64,000 nucleotides of DNA from an uncultured Flavobacteriaceae bacterium (GCA_947498845.1 CANMLX010000001.1:186001-250000); one strand, 5' to 3'; shown: positions 25,696-34,891, counted from the first letter of the stretch. Notes: generated from the letters alone by a model not told the origin. A program made the numbers and translations.

Positions 25696-26843
25696 TTGAG
25701 GTAGCTAAGCGATTACATACCGTAGAAGAATATTATTTCTCTAAAAAATTAAGAGAAGTTAATAAACTTAGGGCAGAAGGAAACCCTATTATTAATTTAG
25801 GTATAGGCGCTCCAGACTTACAACCTTCGCAAGAGGTTGTAGATGCTATAGCTAATAGTTTAGTAGACGAAAATGCTAATAAACATAAATACCAAAGTTA
25901 TCAAGGTATACCAGAATTACGAGAAGCAATAGCATCTTTTTATAATGCGCACTTTTCTGTTCGTTTAGACTCGGATACAGAAATATTGCCTCTAATGGGA
26001 AGCAAAGAAGGGATTATGCACATTTCTTTAGCTTATTTAAATGAAGGCGATGCCGTATTGATACCTAATCCAGGTTACCCTACGTATCAATCGGTAACAA
26101 AATTGGTAGGTGCTAAAGCCGTTTTTTACGATTTAGACGCTGCAAATAATTGGTTACCAAACATAGAGGTTTTGGAACAACAAGATTTAAGTAAGGTAAA
26201 ATTAATGTGGGTAAATTATCCGCACATGCCAACAGGTGCACGACCAGTTGAAGCAACTTTTACTGCTTTAGTAGCTTTTGCGAAGCGTAATAATATTTTA
26301 ATAGTTAATGATAATCCATACAGTTTTATTTTAAACGATGCTCCTAAAAGTATTTTAAGTATAGATGGGGCTAAAGATGTATGTTTAGAATTAAATTCTT
26401 TAAGTAAAACATTTAATATGTCTGGTTGGCGTGTAGGTATGGTAATGGGAAGTCCTACACATATAAGTAATGTGCTTAAGGTTAAAAGTAATATGGATTC
26501 TGGAATGTTTTATGGCATTCAAAAAGGCGCTATAGCAGCTTTAAATAGTTCAAAAGAATGGTTTGTAACATTAAATAAAGTTTATAAAAAACGACGTGAT
26601 TTGGTATGGAAATTAACCGAAGCACTTAATTGTACTTACGATAAGGATGCTATAGGAATGTTTGTTTGGGCAAAATTACCATCGCATCTAACATCTGAAG
26701 CATTTATAGATGAAATATTGTATAACAAGCATATTTTTATCACACCAGGAACAATTTTTGGAAGTAAAGGAGAAGGGTACATACGTTTTTCGTTATGCGC
26801 TTCAACCGAAATTTTAGAAGAGGCATTAGCTAGAATGAAATAG
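25692..26843 (+). CDS. PLP-dependent aminotransferase (class I/II), probably aromatic
   Basis: This 383-residue fold-type I aminotransferase has [12 protein letters not shown] near residue 36, [18 protein letters not shown], and the PLP-lysine motif [14 protein letters not shown] near residue 240. Its position between pheA and tyrA suggests that it transaminates phenylpyruvate and 4-hydroxyphenylpyruvate, or an upstream keto acid such as prephenate; specificity is inferred from context only. HMPTG replaces the usual NPTG segment. The start overlaps the pheA stop. Confidence 0.88.
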   Translation: MIEVAKRLHTVEEYYFSKKLREVNKLRAEGNPIINLGIGAPDLQPSQEVVDAIANSLVDENANKHKYQSYQGIPELREAIASFYNAHFSVRLDSDTEILPLMGSKEGIMHISLAYLNEGDAVLIPNPGYPTYQSVTKLVGAKAVFYDLDAANNWLPNIEVLEQQDLSKVKLMWVNYPHMPTGARPVEATFTALVAFAKRNNILIVNDNPYSFILNDAPKSILSIDGAKDVCLELNSLSKTFNMSGWRVGMVMGSPTHISNVLKVKSNMDSGMFYGIQKGAIAALNSSKEWFVTLNKVYKKRRDLVWKLTEALNCTYDKDAIGMFVWAKLPSHLTSEAFIDEILYNKHIFITPGTIFGSKGEGYIRFSLCASTEILEEALARMK

Positions 26844-26849
26844 AAGTTT

Positions 26850-26926
26850 GCAGTAGGCAGTAAGCAGTAGGCAGTAGGCAGTAAGCAGTAGGCAGTAAGC
26901 AGTAAGCAGTAAGCAGTAGGCAGTAG
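26850..26926 (+). repeat. Eleven tandem GCAGTA(A/G) heptamers
   Basis: Eleven uninterrupted 7-bp units, alternating GCAGTAG and GCAGTAA, start 7 bp after the aminotransferase stop. On the opposite strand they read as repeated TAYCLL(P/L). The array lies in the 176-bp gap before tyrA. Perfect periodicity with only one variable position suggests recent expansion by slippage. Confidence 0.92.
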
Positions 26927-26988
26927 GCGGTTTAAAATGATTAAAAGTATAAAAAAAGTCATATAGTAAAATTACACCCATAATAGTT

Positions 26989-27018
26989 CCCTCTCCAAAG
27001 GAGAGGGTTGGGGAGAGG
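26989..27018 (+). repeat. GC-rich palindromic repeat directly before the tyrA start
   Basis: CCCTCTCC-AAA-GGAGAGGG followed by TTGGGGAGAGG ends 1 bp before the ATG at 27020. It is the same type as at 13779, with the middle trinucleotide reversed. A strong hairpin at this position should affect initiation. Confidence 0.7.
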
Positions 27019-27019
27019 A

Positions 27020-27871
27020 ATGAAAAATATATATACAATAGGCATCGGTTTAATAGGAGGGAGTTTAGCAAAAGATATAAAGGCTAGCAATCCAGATGTT
27101 GTTATTCATGGTATTAGCAGAAAAGAATCTACTTTAGATAGAGCCTTATCTCTTAAATTAATTGATAAGAAGGCGACTTTAGATGATGTCAAGCAAGCAG
27201 ATATGGTTATTATTTCTATACCCGTTGATGCTACAGTAAAGTTATTGCCAATTGTTTTAGATAAAATACCAGATACAGCTTTGGTTATAGATGCAGGCTC
27301 TACAAAAGAGGCTATTTGTAAAGTCGTAGAGCATCACCCTAAGCGTAGGAATTTTTTAGCGGCACACCCTATTGCTGGAACCGAGTATTCTGGACCAGAT
27401 GCAGCTATTAGTGGCTTGTTTGAAGGTAAAACCAATATTATTTGTGAAGTAGAAAAAACAGCATTTAAGCTTCAGGAAAAAGCCCTAAAACTATTCAAGG
27501 ATATTGGGATGCGTATTCGTTATATGAATCCCGAAGCACATGATAGGCATATTGCTTATGTATCACATTTGTCTCATATAAGTTCGTTTATGTTAGGAAA
27601 AACGGTTATTGATAAAGAAAAAAACGAACGTGATATTTTTGATATGGCGGGTAGTGGTTTTGCCTCTACAGTAAGGCTGGCGAAAAGTTCACCAGAAATG
27701 TGGGCCCCTATTTTCAAACAAAACAAGGGTAATATTGTAGAAACATTAGACGAGTATATAAACAACTTAACTCATTTTAAAACGCTTATGGAAGCAGGTG
27801 ATTTCGAAGCCATTTTTAATGAGATGAAAAACACTAATTATATAAAAGAGATATTAAAAGGAATAAACTAA
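27020..27871 (+). CDS. tyrA: Prephenate dehydrogenase
   Basis: From ATG 27020 the protein has 283 residues. The NAD-binding motif is [17 protein letters not shown] at the start, followed by [26 protein letters not shown] and [13 protein letters not shown] with the catalytic His region. No ACT or chorismate-mutase domain is attached. It converts prephenate to 4-hydroxyphenylpyruvate. The start at 27008 (TTG) is rejected since it lies within the GC-rich repeat. Fourth gene product of the attenuated operon. Confidence 0.93.
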   Translation: MKNIYTIGIGLIGGSLAKDIKASNPDVVIHGISRKESTLDRALSLKLIDKKATLDDVKQADMVIISIPVDATVKLLPIVLDKIPDTALVIDAGSTKEAICKVVEHHPKRRNFLAAHPIAGTEYSGPDAAISGLFEGKTNIICEVEKTAFKLQEKALKLFKDIGMRIRYMNPEAHDRHIAYVSHLSHISSFMLGKTVIDKEKNERDIFDMAGSGFASTVRLAKSSPEMWAPIFKQNKGNIVETLDEYINNLTHFKTLMEAGDFEAIFNEMKNTNYIKEILKGIN

Positions 27872-27918
27872 AATAAGAATTTACTAAAAAAATTAAACAT
27901 AAATAACACGAATAGATT

Positions 27919-27955
27919 TTTTCCCTTAGGGAAAATGTCTGAAAGACAAAAGGGA
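27919..27955 (+). repeat. Double-hairpin element before the DAHP synthase start
   Basis: TTTTCCCTTAGGGAAAA is followed by TGTCT-GAA-AGACA and AAAGGG, ending 2 bp before the ATG at 27957. The CCCTT-AGGG palindrome resembles CCTTAAGG before the start at 2003. It seems to be another variant of start-proximal palindromes in this genome. Confidence 0.55.
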
Positions 27956-27956
27956 T

Positions 27957-29039
27957 ATGGAAAACACAAAAAAAATGAGAACCTGGTTAGATGATTTAAA
28001 TCTAGATCATCCGCTAGTAATTGCAGGACCTTGTAGTGCTGAAACAGAAGAGCAAGTTTTAAAAATTGCACATGAGTTAAAAGATACTGATGTTAGCTAT
28101 TTTAGAGCTGGTATTTGGAAACCAAGAACAAGACCAGGGAATTTTGAAGGTGTTGGAGCTTTAGGTTTAAAATGGTTACAAAAAGTTAAAGAAGAAACAG
28201 GAATGAAGGTTTGTACAGAGGTTGCAAATGCTGCCCATGTAAAATTAGCTTTAGAACATGATATTGATTTGTTATGGATTGGAGCACGTTCTACCGTATC
28301 TCCATTTATTATGCAAGAAATTGCAGATGCTTTACAAGGTACGGATAAGCCAGTGTTAATTAAAAATCCAGTAAATCCAGACTTGTCATTATGGTTAGGC
28401 GGTATAGAAAGAATTTATAGCTCTGGAGTTAAAAATATTGGAGCAATACACAGAGGATTTTCTACTTACGAAAAAACAAAGTACCGTAACATTCCAGAGT
28501 GGCAATTAGCTATAGAATTTCAAAACAGATTTCCAGATATTCCATTAATTAACGACCCATCACATATTACAGGTAAAAGAGATATGGTGTTTGATGTATG
28601 TCAAACAGCATTAGATTTAAACTTTGATGGGTTAATGATCGAGACGCATTACGATCCAGATAATGCTTGGAGTGATGCTGCACAACAGGTAACACCTGCG
28701 TCTTTAGTACAAATTATGAAGGACCTAAAGATTAGAAAGGAGAATAACGAAGAGGAAGAATACAATAGCGCTTTAGATAATTTAAGAGCACAAATTGATG
28801 TAATAGATAATCAGGTTATAGGGCTAATAGGAAAGCGCATGAAAGCTTCTGATAGTATTGGCGCATTAAAAAAGCAAAAGAATGTATCTGTTTTACAAAG
28901 CAAACGTTGGAACGAAATTTTAGGACGTATGGTGTTAGAAGGTCAAGAACATGGCTTAAGTGAAGAGTTTATTTTAAGAATGTTTAAAGCTGTACACCAA
29001 GAATCTATTAATCATCAGGAAAAGGTGATTAAAGGGTAA
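27957..29039 (+). CDS. Bifunctional DAHP synthase / chorismate mutase
   Basis: This 360-residue protein begins with a KDO8P/DAHP-type barrel (VIAGPCSAETEEQ at about 22-34, FRAGIWKPRTRPG, GARSTVSPF, LIKNPVNPD, INDPSHITGKRD), of the type I-beta class. An AroQ-type chorismate mutase follows from about residue 275 (LRAQIDVIDNQVIGLIGKRMKASDSIG). It thus catalyses both the entry step and the branch step to prephenate, feeding the pheA and tyrA products encoded upstream. The operon ends with a clear terminator 8 bp later. Confidence 0.94.
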   Translation: MENTKKMRTWLDDLNLDHPLVIAGPCSAETEEQVLKIAHELKDTDVSYFRAGIWKPRTRPGNFEGVGALGLKWLQKVKEETGMKVCTEVANAAHVKLALEHDIDLLWIGARSTVSPFIMQEIADALQGTDKPVLIKNPVNPDLSLWLGGIERIYSSGVKNIGAIHRGFSTYEKTKYRNIPEWQLAIEFQNRFPDIPLINDPSHITGKRDMVFDVCQTALDLNFDGLMIETHYDPDNAWSDAAQQVTPASLVQIMKDLKIRKENNEEEEYNSALDNLRAQIDVIDNQVIGLIGKRMKASDSIGALKKQKNVSVLQSKRWNEILGRMVLEGQEHGLSEEFILRMFKAVHQESINHQEKVIKG

Positions 29040-29046
29040 AAAATTG

Positions 29047-29075
29047 AAGGCCGTCTAATTTAGGCGGCCTTTTTT
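29047..29075 (+). terminator. Rho-independent terminator of the aromatic operon
   Basis: AAGGCCGTC and GGCGGCCTT form a GC-rich stem with one wobble pair around TAATTTA, followed by six T. It lies directly after the DAHP synthase stop. Confidence 0.88.
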
Positions 29076-29085
29076 ATAGTTATGC

Positions 29086-29206
29086 CAATTCTGATGTTAA
29101 ATTACACAAAAGAAAAACTAATCATAGCAGAAGCTACGATTCTTTTTTGTTTTGAAGTATGGCGCAAAAAGGCACGTTTTAATTGAGTAATTTAACGTTA
29201 GAACTG
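29086..29206. repeat. 121-bp inverted-repeat element
   Basis: The left arm (29086-29105, CAATTCTGATGTTAAATTAC) pairs with 29187-29206 at about 16 of 20 positions. The interior has CATAGCAGAAGCTACGA, recalling CATAGCACCGCTACGA in the 3168-3327 element. It ends 7 bp from the stop of the subtilase gene and may also help terminate that leftward transcript. Confidence 0.6.
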
Positions 29207-29213
29207 TATTGCC

Positions 29214-30911
29214 TTACTTTTTAGCTTTCCTGAAAACAGAAGCAATACGTTCTGCCATCACCAAAGCATTGTAAGCATTAATTATTTTCCCAGATTTTGA
29301 TAATTCATTAAACGGTGTTGTTTTGTCCTTGTCATCTTCTGTTGGTGTTTTTACAGGGAAATTGTATTGTATGCCAGAATCCATAAGGATATGTTTTACC
29401 TGAGCCGCTGTTAAATTGGGGTAATACGAAAAGATTAAAGCCGCCACACCAGAGGTGATTGCTGCTGCCGAAGATGTGCCTGATCCAACCTTATACGTAT
29501 TATTAGGCGCTGTTGTATAAATTTTATAGCCAGGGCAAAACACATCTACTTGTGTTTTACTGTAATTAGAAGACCTATTACGTAAACTTGCATTAGCTTT
29601 AAAGGATGAAGCCCCTACCTTTAAAAAATTATCACATACTTCTATAGTATCTGTATTTACATCGTTTGGGTAGTTACTGTTAGCACTTATTTTCTCACCC
29701 GAATTTCCCGCAGAGGTTACAAGTAATACATTATGCTTTTCTGCATATTTAAAGGCGTCAAAGACCCATTGGCTGTATAGCGAGAATGATTTGCCAAAGC
29801 TCATGTTAATCACCTTAGCGCCGTTATTTACAGCATAACGGATGGCTAGTGCAATGTCTTTATCATGTTCGTCTCCGTAAGCTGATACATTCAAGGGCAT
29901 GATCTTAATATTGTTTGAAATCCCTTGTGTGCCAATGGCATTAGCTCTATTTGCAGCAATACTTCCAGCCATAAAAGTACCATGGCTTAAAAAAGCAACA
30001 TCGTAATTCACAATATTATTGCCATAATTGGGATCATTAATATCATCTGGGTTATCGCCCATAACCTCTCGATCGTTATAGTTAACGTTTAGTAATTTTT
30101 TATACCGTTCTTGTACTTTATAGTTATAATTCTTAACGTAAGCTTCATTAAAATAAGGGCGTTCTCTATAAAATTTCACCAAGTATATATTATCACCCAG
30201 TAAAGTGTCTTTTGGATAACTATTTTTTAAACTGTCTAAATCTTTATTGGAATACTTACCATCCTTAAAATAATGTAATAGTGCATTTTCAGCTTCTTTT
30301 TTCCTATTATACTTTTTGTTAATACGAATTGTATCTTTAAATGAGGTCTTATAACGATCTGTAAATTTTTCTTTGGCCCTCTTGTATGTGTTATATTGTA
30401 AGGAATCTTTAGAACTAATAACAGTTAGTTTAGAAAATAAAGTTTCATATTTCTTAATAATTCTAGTGTATTCGTAGTTAACAAATCTTGCGTTATCGCC
30501 ATTTTTATTACCTAAAAAATTCCACCCATTAACATCATCTACATAACCGTTATTATCATCGTCTATACCGTTATTTGGTATTTCGTCACTATTTGTCCAT
30601 ATCTGGCCATGTAAATCTTCATGATTGATATCTACAGCCATATCTATTACGGCAACAGTTACTTGTTTTCCCTTCTTATGTTTTAATAGGGTATTGTATG
30701 CTTTATCTAAGCTTATACCAGGAATACTATCGGTATAAATATCTTTAAACCACCAGGTTTTTAAATCGGTTTCGTTTAATGGTTTACTGGGAACGGTATC
30801 GTTAAATACAGTTTTGTGAATCGCTTTTGAAGTGCTTTTGCAGTTGTAAAAACTAGCTAATAAGGTAACCAATAATAGAAATGAGAATTTATTAGTTGTT
30901 ATAATTTTCAT
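29214..30911 (-). CDS. S8 family subtilisin-like peptidase, lipoprotein
   Basis: This 565-residue protein has a signal peptide with a lipobox-like Cys at residue 24. The subtilase triad is D90 in VAVIDMAVDINHEDL, His in FLSHGTFMAGSIAAN, and Ser in GSGTSSAAAITSG. An insertion of over 200 Lys/Asp/Asn-rich residues separates the Asp and His motifs. GIDDDNNGYVDDVNGWNF is typical of flavobacterial surface subtilases. It starts 8 bp after the stop of a TPR/AraC regulator, so protease and regulator are co-transcribed. Confidence 0.88.
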   Translation of the reverse strand: MKIITTNKFSFLLLVTLLASFYNCKSTSKAIHKTVFNDTVPSKPLNETDLKTWWFKDIYTDSIPGISLDKAYNTLLKHKKGKQVTVAVIDMAVDINHEDLHGQIWTNSDEIPNNGIDDDNNGYVDDVNGWNFLGNKNGDNARFVNYEYTRIIKKYETLFSKLTVISSKDSLQYNTYKRAKEKFTDRYKTSFKDTIRINKKYNRKKEAENALLHYFKDGKYSNKDLDSLKNSYPKDTLLGDNIYLVKFYRERPYFNEAYVKNYNYKVQERYKKLLNVNYNDREVMGDNPDDINDPNYGNNIVNYDVAFLSHGTFMAGSIAANRANAIGTQGISNNIKIMPLNVSAYGDEHDKDIALAIRYAVNNGAKVINMSFGKSFSLYSQWVFDAFKYAEKHNVLLVTSAGNSGEKISANSNYPNDVNTDTIEVCDNFLKVGASSFKANASLRNRSSNYSKTQVDVFCPGYKIYTTAPNNTYKVGSGTSSAAAITSGVAALIFSYYPNLTAAQVKHILMDSGIQYNFPVKTPTEDDKDKTTPFNELSKSGKIINAYNALVMAERIASVFRKAKK

Positions 30912-30919
30912 GTGATTAT

Positions 30920-32608
30920 TTACTCAGGATTTACCTTATTCAACTCCTTTAAAAAATAAGACGGTTTTAGTTTTGTAATAGTAACAAAAGCTTTCGAAAA
31001 GGACTCAGCAGAATTAAATCCTACTTCGTTCGCAATAGCTTTAATGGTGTATTTTCTAAACAGGGTATCTTCTTTAAGTTTATTAATGGCATATTGTATC
31101 CTTAAGTCACTTAAATAGCTGGAGAAGTTTTTTTCTTTATAGAAATTTACAGTTTTAGATAAATATTTAGGATTCGTGTTAAATTGTTTTGCCAAAGTAT
31201 TTAAAGTAATAGAAGTATCAATAAACTTATTTTGAGTTTCAAATACCTCTAATTGCTTAAGCAAAGTACTAACTACGTCTGGATTAATACTTATGGAAGT
31301 TTTCGTTTTCTCAGATGTTGTGGTTTTAGAATCCTTGTCTTTTTTGAGCAATAGTTCAAGCCTGTGTTTATTTTTTTTATGCTGTTGTTTGGTATATAAA
31401 AACAGTATTAGTAATCCTAATAGCACACTAGACGCAACAACTATAATTAGCCTGTAATTTTTAGTGTTTTGAGTTATGGTCTGTTTAAGTTGCGCTCTTT
31501 CTTCTATTAAATTTTTGTTGTCGTAGCTATTTGCAAACTTTTTAGTTAACAATCTGTAGTTTGTGTTTAATATACTATCCAATAAAATTTGATTTTCTAA
31601 ATATTTAAGTTCATTAGCAACATCGTTTTTCTCCTTATAATAATTTCTTAAAATAGGATAAGTCTCATTTAATTCTGGTAAAAGGTCTTTTTTTATTATG
31701 AAAATAGAATCTACTTTTTTAAAGTGAGGAATGGCTTCTTCCTTTTTTTTAATTGATAATTTTGCCTTACCGAGGTAAAAATGAGCAACAGCTAAATTAG
31801 GGAGATCCTGTTCTCTTAAAAGAATAGTTAATGATTTATTTATGCTATCTATTGTTTTTAGATACTTGCCTTGAAAAAAGCTTATTAACCCACCATTTAA
31901 AACAAAATGGTTATAATCATAATCCCTATTCATTTGTTTGGCTTCTACAAGCCCTTTCATATTATAATAATAAGCAGAATCTAATAACTTGTTTTTTCTA
32001 AAGGAGTGAGATAATAAAGCTAAAAGATTAAAATATCTAAGTGGTTCATCATCCTTGATGTTATTTTTTAATGCATACTTCAAACTTTTTTTAAGTAGAA
32101 TTAAAGCCTCATCATCATGGTCAATATCACTTTTTAAAGTTGCTAAACCATCATCTATTAAAAACTGAAAATAGTCTTTAGCTTGTCCCTTATTAAATTT
32201 ATCTGCTTGAATATAGTCGTGCAAAGCCATTTTGTAATTTTTTTCACTAAAATAGTGTATGGCTCTATCATAATGTGCAATAGTGAGCATGCCATAATCA
32301 TTTATTTTGTTTGATAAATAAATTACAGTATCAAGCAGTTTAATTTTATTTTTTCCGTATACGGTTTGAAAAAAATAGCCTTCTGCAATTTCAGTAGTAT
32401 CATTTTCTACTTGACCTTTTTTGGTATAAGCTCTTGCATACAAATGTATTTTTACCGAATCTTTTTCTTTAAAGAGAACATTCTGTAAATCTTCATAAGT
32501 AAGCTGTGACAAAGAGTCAATTATTTTATCATCATAGGTTTGAGCAAAAGATGTAGAATTACAAATTAAAAAGATAAAACAGACTATTCTTGCTTTATTC
32601 AAATACAT
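30920..32608 (-). CDS. TPR-containing membrane AraC-type regulator (copy 2)
   Basis: From the ATG at 32608 the protein has 562 residues: a signal peptide (MYLNKARIVCFIFLICN), helical TPR-like repeats to about residue 370, a transmembrane segment (LIIVVASSVLLGLLILFLY), and a C-terminal AraC HTH (IKAIANEVGFNSAESFSKAF, then TKLKPSYFLKEL). This layout puts the sensor in the periplasm and the DNA-binding domain in the cytoplasm. The paralogue just upstream shares the whole domain order. The longer start at 32656 lacks a good signal sequence. Confidence 0.85.
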   Translation of the reverse strand: MYLNKARIVCFIFLICNSTSFAQTYDDKIIDSLSQLTYEDLQNVLFKEKDSVKIHLYARAYTKKGQVENDTTEIAEGYFFQTVYGKNKIKLLDTVIYLSNKINDYGMLTIAHYDRAIHYFSEKNYKMALHDYIQADKFNKGQAKDYFQFLIDDGLATLKSDIDHDDEALILLKKSLKYALKNNIKDDEPLRYFNLLALLSHSFRKNKLLDSAYYYNMKGLVEAKQMNRDYDYNHFVLNGGLISFFQGKYLKTIDSINKSLTILLREQDLPNLAVAHFYLGKAKLSIKKKEEAIPHFKKVDSIFIIKKDLLPELNETYPILRNYYKEKNDVANELKYLENQILLDSILNTNYRLLTKKFANSYDNKNLIEERAQLKQTITQNTKNYRLIIVVASSVLLGLLILFLYTKQQHKKNKHRLELLLKKDKDSKTTTSEKTKTSISINPDVVSTLLKQLEVFETQNKFIDTSITLNTLAKQFNTNPKYLSKTVNFYKEKNFSSYLSDLRIQYAINKLKEDTLFRKYTIKAIANEVGFNSAESFSKAFVTITKLKPSYFLKELNKVNPE

Positions 32609-32680
32609 ATTACATTCAGATTTTTCCCAAAGTAACGTTGCTTTTATTAATTGCAAAACTTAATTACTTAAAAACATCTC

Positions 32681-32696
32681 TAAATTCATGAATTTA
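32681..32696. promoter_or_regulatory. Perfect 16-bp palindrome around TTCATGAA
   Basis: TAAATTCATGAATTTA lies about 75 bp upstream of the copy-2 regulator start and spans the stop codon of copy 1. The core TTCATGAA recurs at 34461-34486 and twice at 34602-34638, all next to these two regulator genes. Candidate autoregulatory operator. Confidence 0.5.
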
Positions 32697-34391
32697 GACT
32701 TCTGTTTTATTTAATTCTTTTAAAAAATAAGATGGTTTTAATTGTGTAACATTAACAAAAGCTTTAGAAAAGGATTCAGCAGAATTAAATCCTACTTCGT
32801 TCGCAATAGCTTTAATGGTATACTTTCTGAATTTTCTATCTTCTTTAAGTCTATCAATAGCATAATTTATACGTAAATCATTTAAATAACTTGAAAAGTT
32901 TTTTTCTTTATAATCATTAATTATTCTAGAAAGATAATTACTATTCGTGTTTAATTCATTTGATAGAGAAATCAGTGTATGTTTTTTAAGAAATCTGTAC
33001 TCATTTTCAAAATTTTCTAGCTTTGATAAAATGCTATTGATAATTTCATTGGGAAGCCCATTAGAATTGCCTGCGTTAATGTTTTTATCCTTATCATTAA
33101 GATCATCTCTCTTATCTTTTTTAGAATCTTTACGATTTATAATTTTTTCAAACCTTTTCTTATTAGAATAGTTTTTATTGATAAAAAAGATACAAATAAC
33201 CAGTAAAAGAACTACTGTAATGATGAGATAAGTAATATATCTATTTGATATGTTTCGTTTACCTTCCATATCATTAATGATTTGGTTTTTTGATGCAATT
33301 ACATTTGGGATATCATAATTCTTAACCAAATTTTTTGAGATATATTTGTTTTTTTCTTTCAAAATACTATCATATTTTAACAACCTGTTTATAAAATCAA
33401 GTTGATGTTTAGTATTTTTTTTCTCTTTTTGGTATTCAATTAGTGGAGTGTAAATTTCAAGTAATTCATGTGTAATTATTTGAGTTTGCTGTAAAAAAGA
33501 ATCAACCTTGACAAAATGCCTAAAAGCTATCCTTTTTTTATCTATCGCATCGTAAGATTTGCCTAAGTATAGATTAGCTGTTGCCTGCACAATTTTATCT
33601 TTAGAAATCAGTTTGCTTCTTGATAAACTATCAATTGCTTCTTGATATTGTTTTGTGAAAAAGTAATTTACCCCAGAAAGGTAAACATAATGAGCATGCA
33701 TTAGAGAATCGTTAGCTTTTATAGCTTTTTCTAAGCCTCTTTTAATGGCTATTTTAGCCGAATCATTATGCTTATTGTAGATATAAGCATCAGCTAAGGC
33801 ATAAATACTTCCAACTAAATGAAAATCTTTATCCTTTATATCATTCTTATCTAGAAAATCAACAACGTTTCTAAAAATTTTAAGAGCTTCTTTTCGTTCT
33901 CCTATTTTGTTTTTAATGAGTCCTATGTTTTGTTGAGAAATTGCAGCATTTAGCTTATCATCAATTTCAAGGCTGGAATCATAACATTTTAATAAAAAGT
34001 CTAAAGCTAGGTCATACTTCCCTTGATCATAATAAAAATTAGCTTTTTGCGAATATCCTGTAAAAGGGTATGAATAATGTTTTAAGTTTTTAGTCAGATT
34101 GATAATACTATCTGCATATTCTAATCTATTTTCATTAGAATACATATCTGAAAGATAATAATAAGCATCAGCCATAAGAATAGTATCATTTGATCTTTTA
34201 GCTTTTTTTAATAAGGCTATAGCATAAGTGAAATCTGTTAAAGAATCAAAGTAGTCTTTATCAAAATGTTTTTCAAAAACATTAAAACTTAGTTGAGATA
34301 AAGAATCTATTACTTTTTTGTTTTTAGTTTGAGTAAAAGATATATGGCCAAAAATTAAGAAGGCAAAACAAATTATTCTATGTAGATGCAT
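32694..34391 (-). CDS. TPR-containing membrane AraC-type regulator (copy 1)
   Basis: From the ATG at 34391 the protein has 565 residues: signal peptide MHLHRIICFAFLIFGHISF, TPR-like helices (YYYDQGKYDLALDFLLKCYD and others), a transmembrane helix YITYLIITVVLLLVICIFF near residue 390, and a C-terminal AraC HTH with IKAIANEVGFNSAESFSKAF, identical in that segment to copy 2. The C-termini of the two copies are much more alike than their sensors, so they probably bind similar DNA but sense different cues. The signal is unknown. Confidence 0.85.
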   Translation of the reverse strand: MHLHRIICFAFLIFGHISFTQTKNKKVIDSLSQLSFNVFEKHFDKDYFDSLTDFTYAIALLKKAKRSNDTILMADAYYYLSDMYSNENRLEYADSIINLTKNLKHYSYPFTGYSQKANFYYDQGKYDLALDFLLKCYDSSLEIDDKLNAAISQQNIGLIKNKIGERKEALKIFRNVVDFLDKNDIKDKDFHLVGSIYALADAYIYNKHNDSAKIAIKRGLEKAIKANDSLMHAHYVYLSGVNYFFTKQYQEAIDSLSRSKLISKDKIVQATANLYLGKSYDAIDKKRIAFRHFVKVDSFLQQTQIITHELLEIYTPLIEYQKEKKNTKHQLDFINRLLKYDSILKEKNKYISKNLVKNYDIPNVIASKNQIINDMEGKRNISNRYITYLIITVVLLLVICIFFINKNYSNKKRFEKIINRKDSKKDKRDDLNDKDKNINAGNSNGLPNEIINSILSKLENFENEYRFLKKHTLISLSNELNTNSNYLSRIINDYKEKNFSSYLNDLRINYAIDRLKEDRKFRKYTIKAIANEVGFNSAESFSKAFVNVTQLKPSYFLKELNKTEV

Positions 34392-34460
34392 TTTTACATT
34401 TTGAATTTTATCCAAAGTAAAGTTACTTTTTTCAATCACAAAATTTAAATGCCCAATAAT

Positions 34461-34486
34461 ATATCGGAATTCATGAATTTCGATAT
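34461..34486. promoter_or_regulatory. 26-bp near-perfect palindrome centred on TTCATGAA
   Basis: ATATCGGAATTCATGAATTTCGATAT differs from its reverse complement at only one pair of positions. It is 70 bp upstream of the copy-1 regulator ATG (34391), the same distance as the matching site before copy 2. Strong candidate for the binding site of one or both regulators. Confidence 0.6.
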
Positions 34487-34601
34487 GTTTTTAAAATATA
34501 CTACAGTAACATTTCTAAGATATCTAATCTACAGATGTTTTTTCGAATTATTTCACGTATATCACTGATGATAAGTGTTTTGAGTCGGTTACTTGTGCCC
34601 A

Positions 34602-34638
34602 TGATTCATGAATTACGAGTCTAGATTCATGAACCTAG
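34602..34638. promoter_or_regulatory. Two further TTCATGAA-cored sites
   Basis: TGATTCATGAATTA and, 19 bp further, CTAGATTCATGAACCTAG are spaced close to two helical turns. They lie in the 500-bp region between the copy-1 regulator and the Gly-zipper gene, so they could link that gene to the same regulators. Confidence 0.45.
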
Positions 34639-34729
34639 ACTTACTTCACTTGCAAAACACATTAAATCACAACAATTTTACACCACCAAAAGTAGGGTTA
34701 CTCTCAACACTATTTTTGAGTTAGTCTGC

Positions 34730-34760
34730 AAACAAGTGCGGTGTAAGCTGCACTTGTTTT
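34730..34760 (+). terminator. Terminator-like hairpin in the leader of the Gly-zipper gene region
   Basis: AAACAAGTGC and GCACTTGTTT form a perfect 10-bp stem with a 10-nt loop, followed by TTTT overlap. No gene precedes it on this strand; it could be an attenuator or end an unseen short transcript. Two small hairpins follow at 34840-34852 and 34859-34871. The rest of 34487-34891 shows no gene. Confidence 0.45.
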
Positions 34761-34891
34761 AACACAAAAAACATATAAAAATATAAAAATTATTACAATC
34801 CGTACTAAGGATTAATTAATAGCCTAAAATTTTATAAACGAGGACACGCCTCAACCCACTGCGGGAAGCAGAATTTTTAAACCTTTATATT

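Noticed and set aside
26850..26926. CRISPR array
   Set aside because: Repeat units are 7 bp without spacers and no cas genes are present.
26826..27071. Minus-strand frame with repeated [13 protein letters not shown]
   Set aside because: It is created by the GCAGTA(A/G) heptamers and has no independent gene features.
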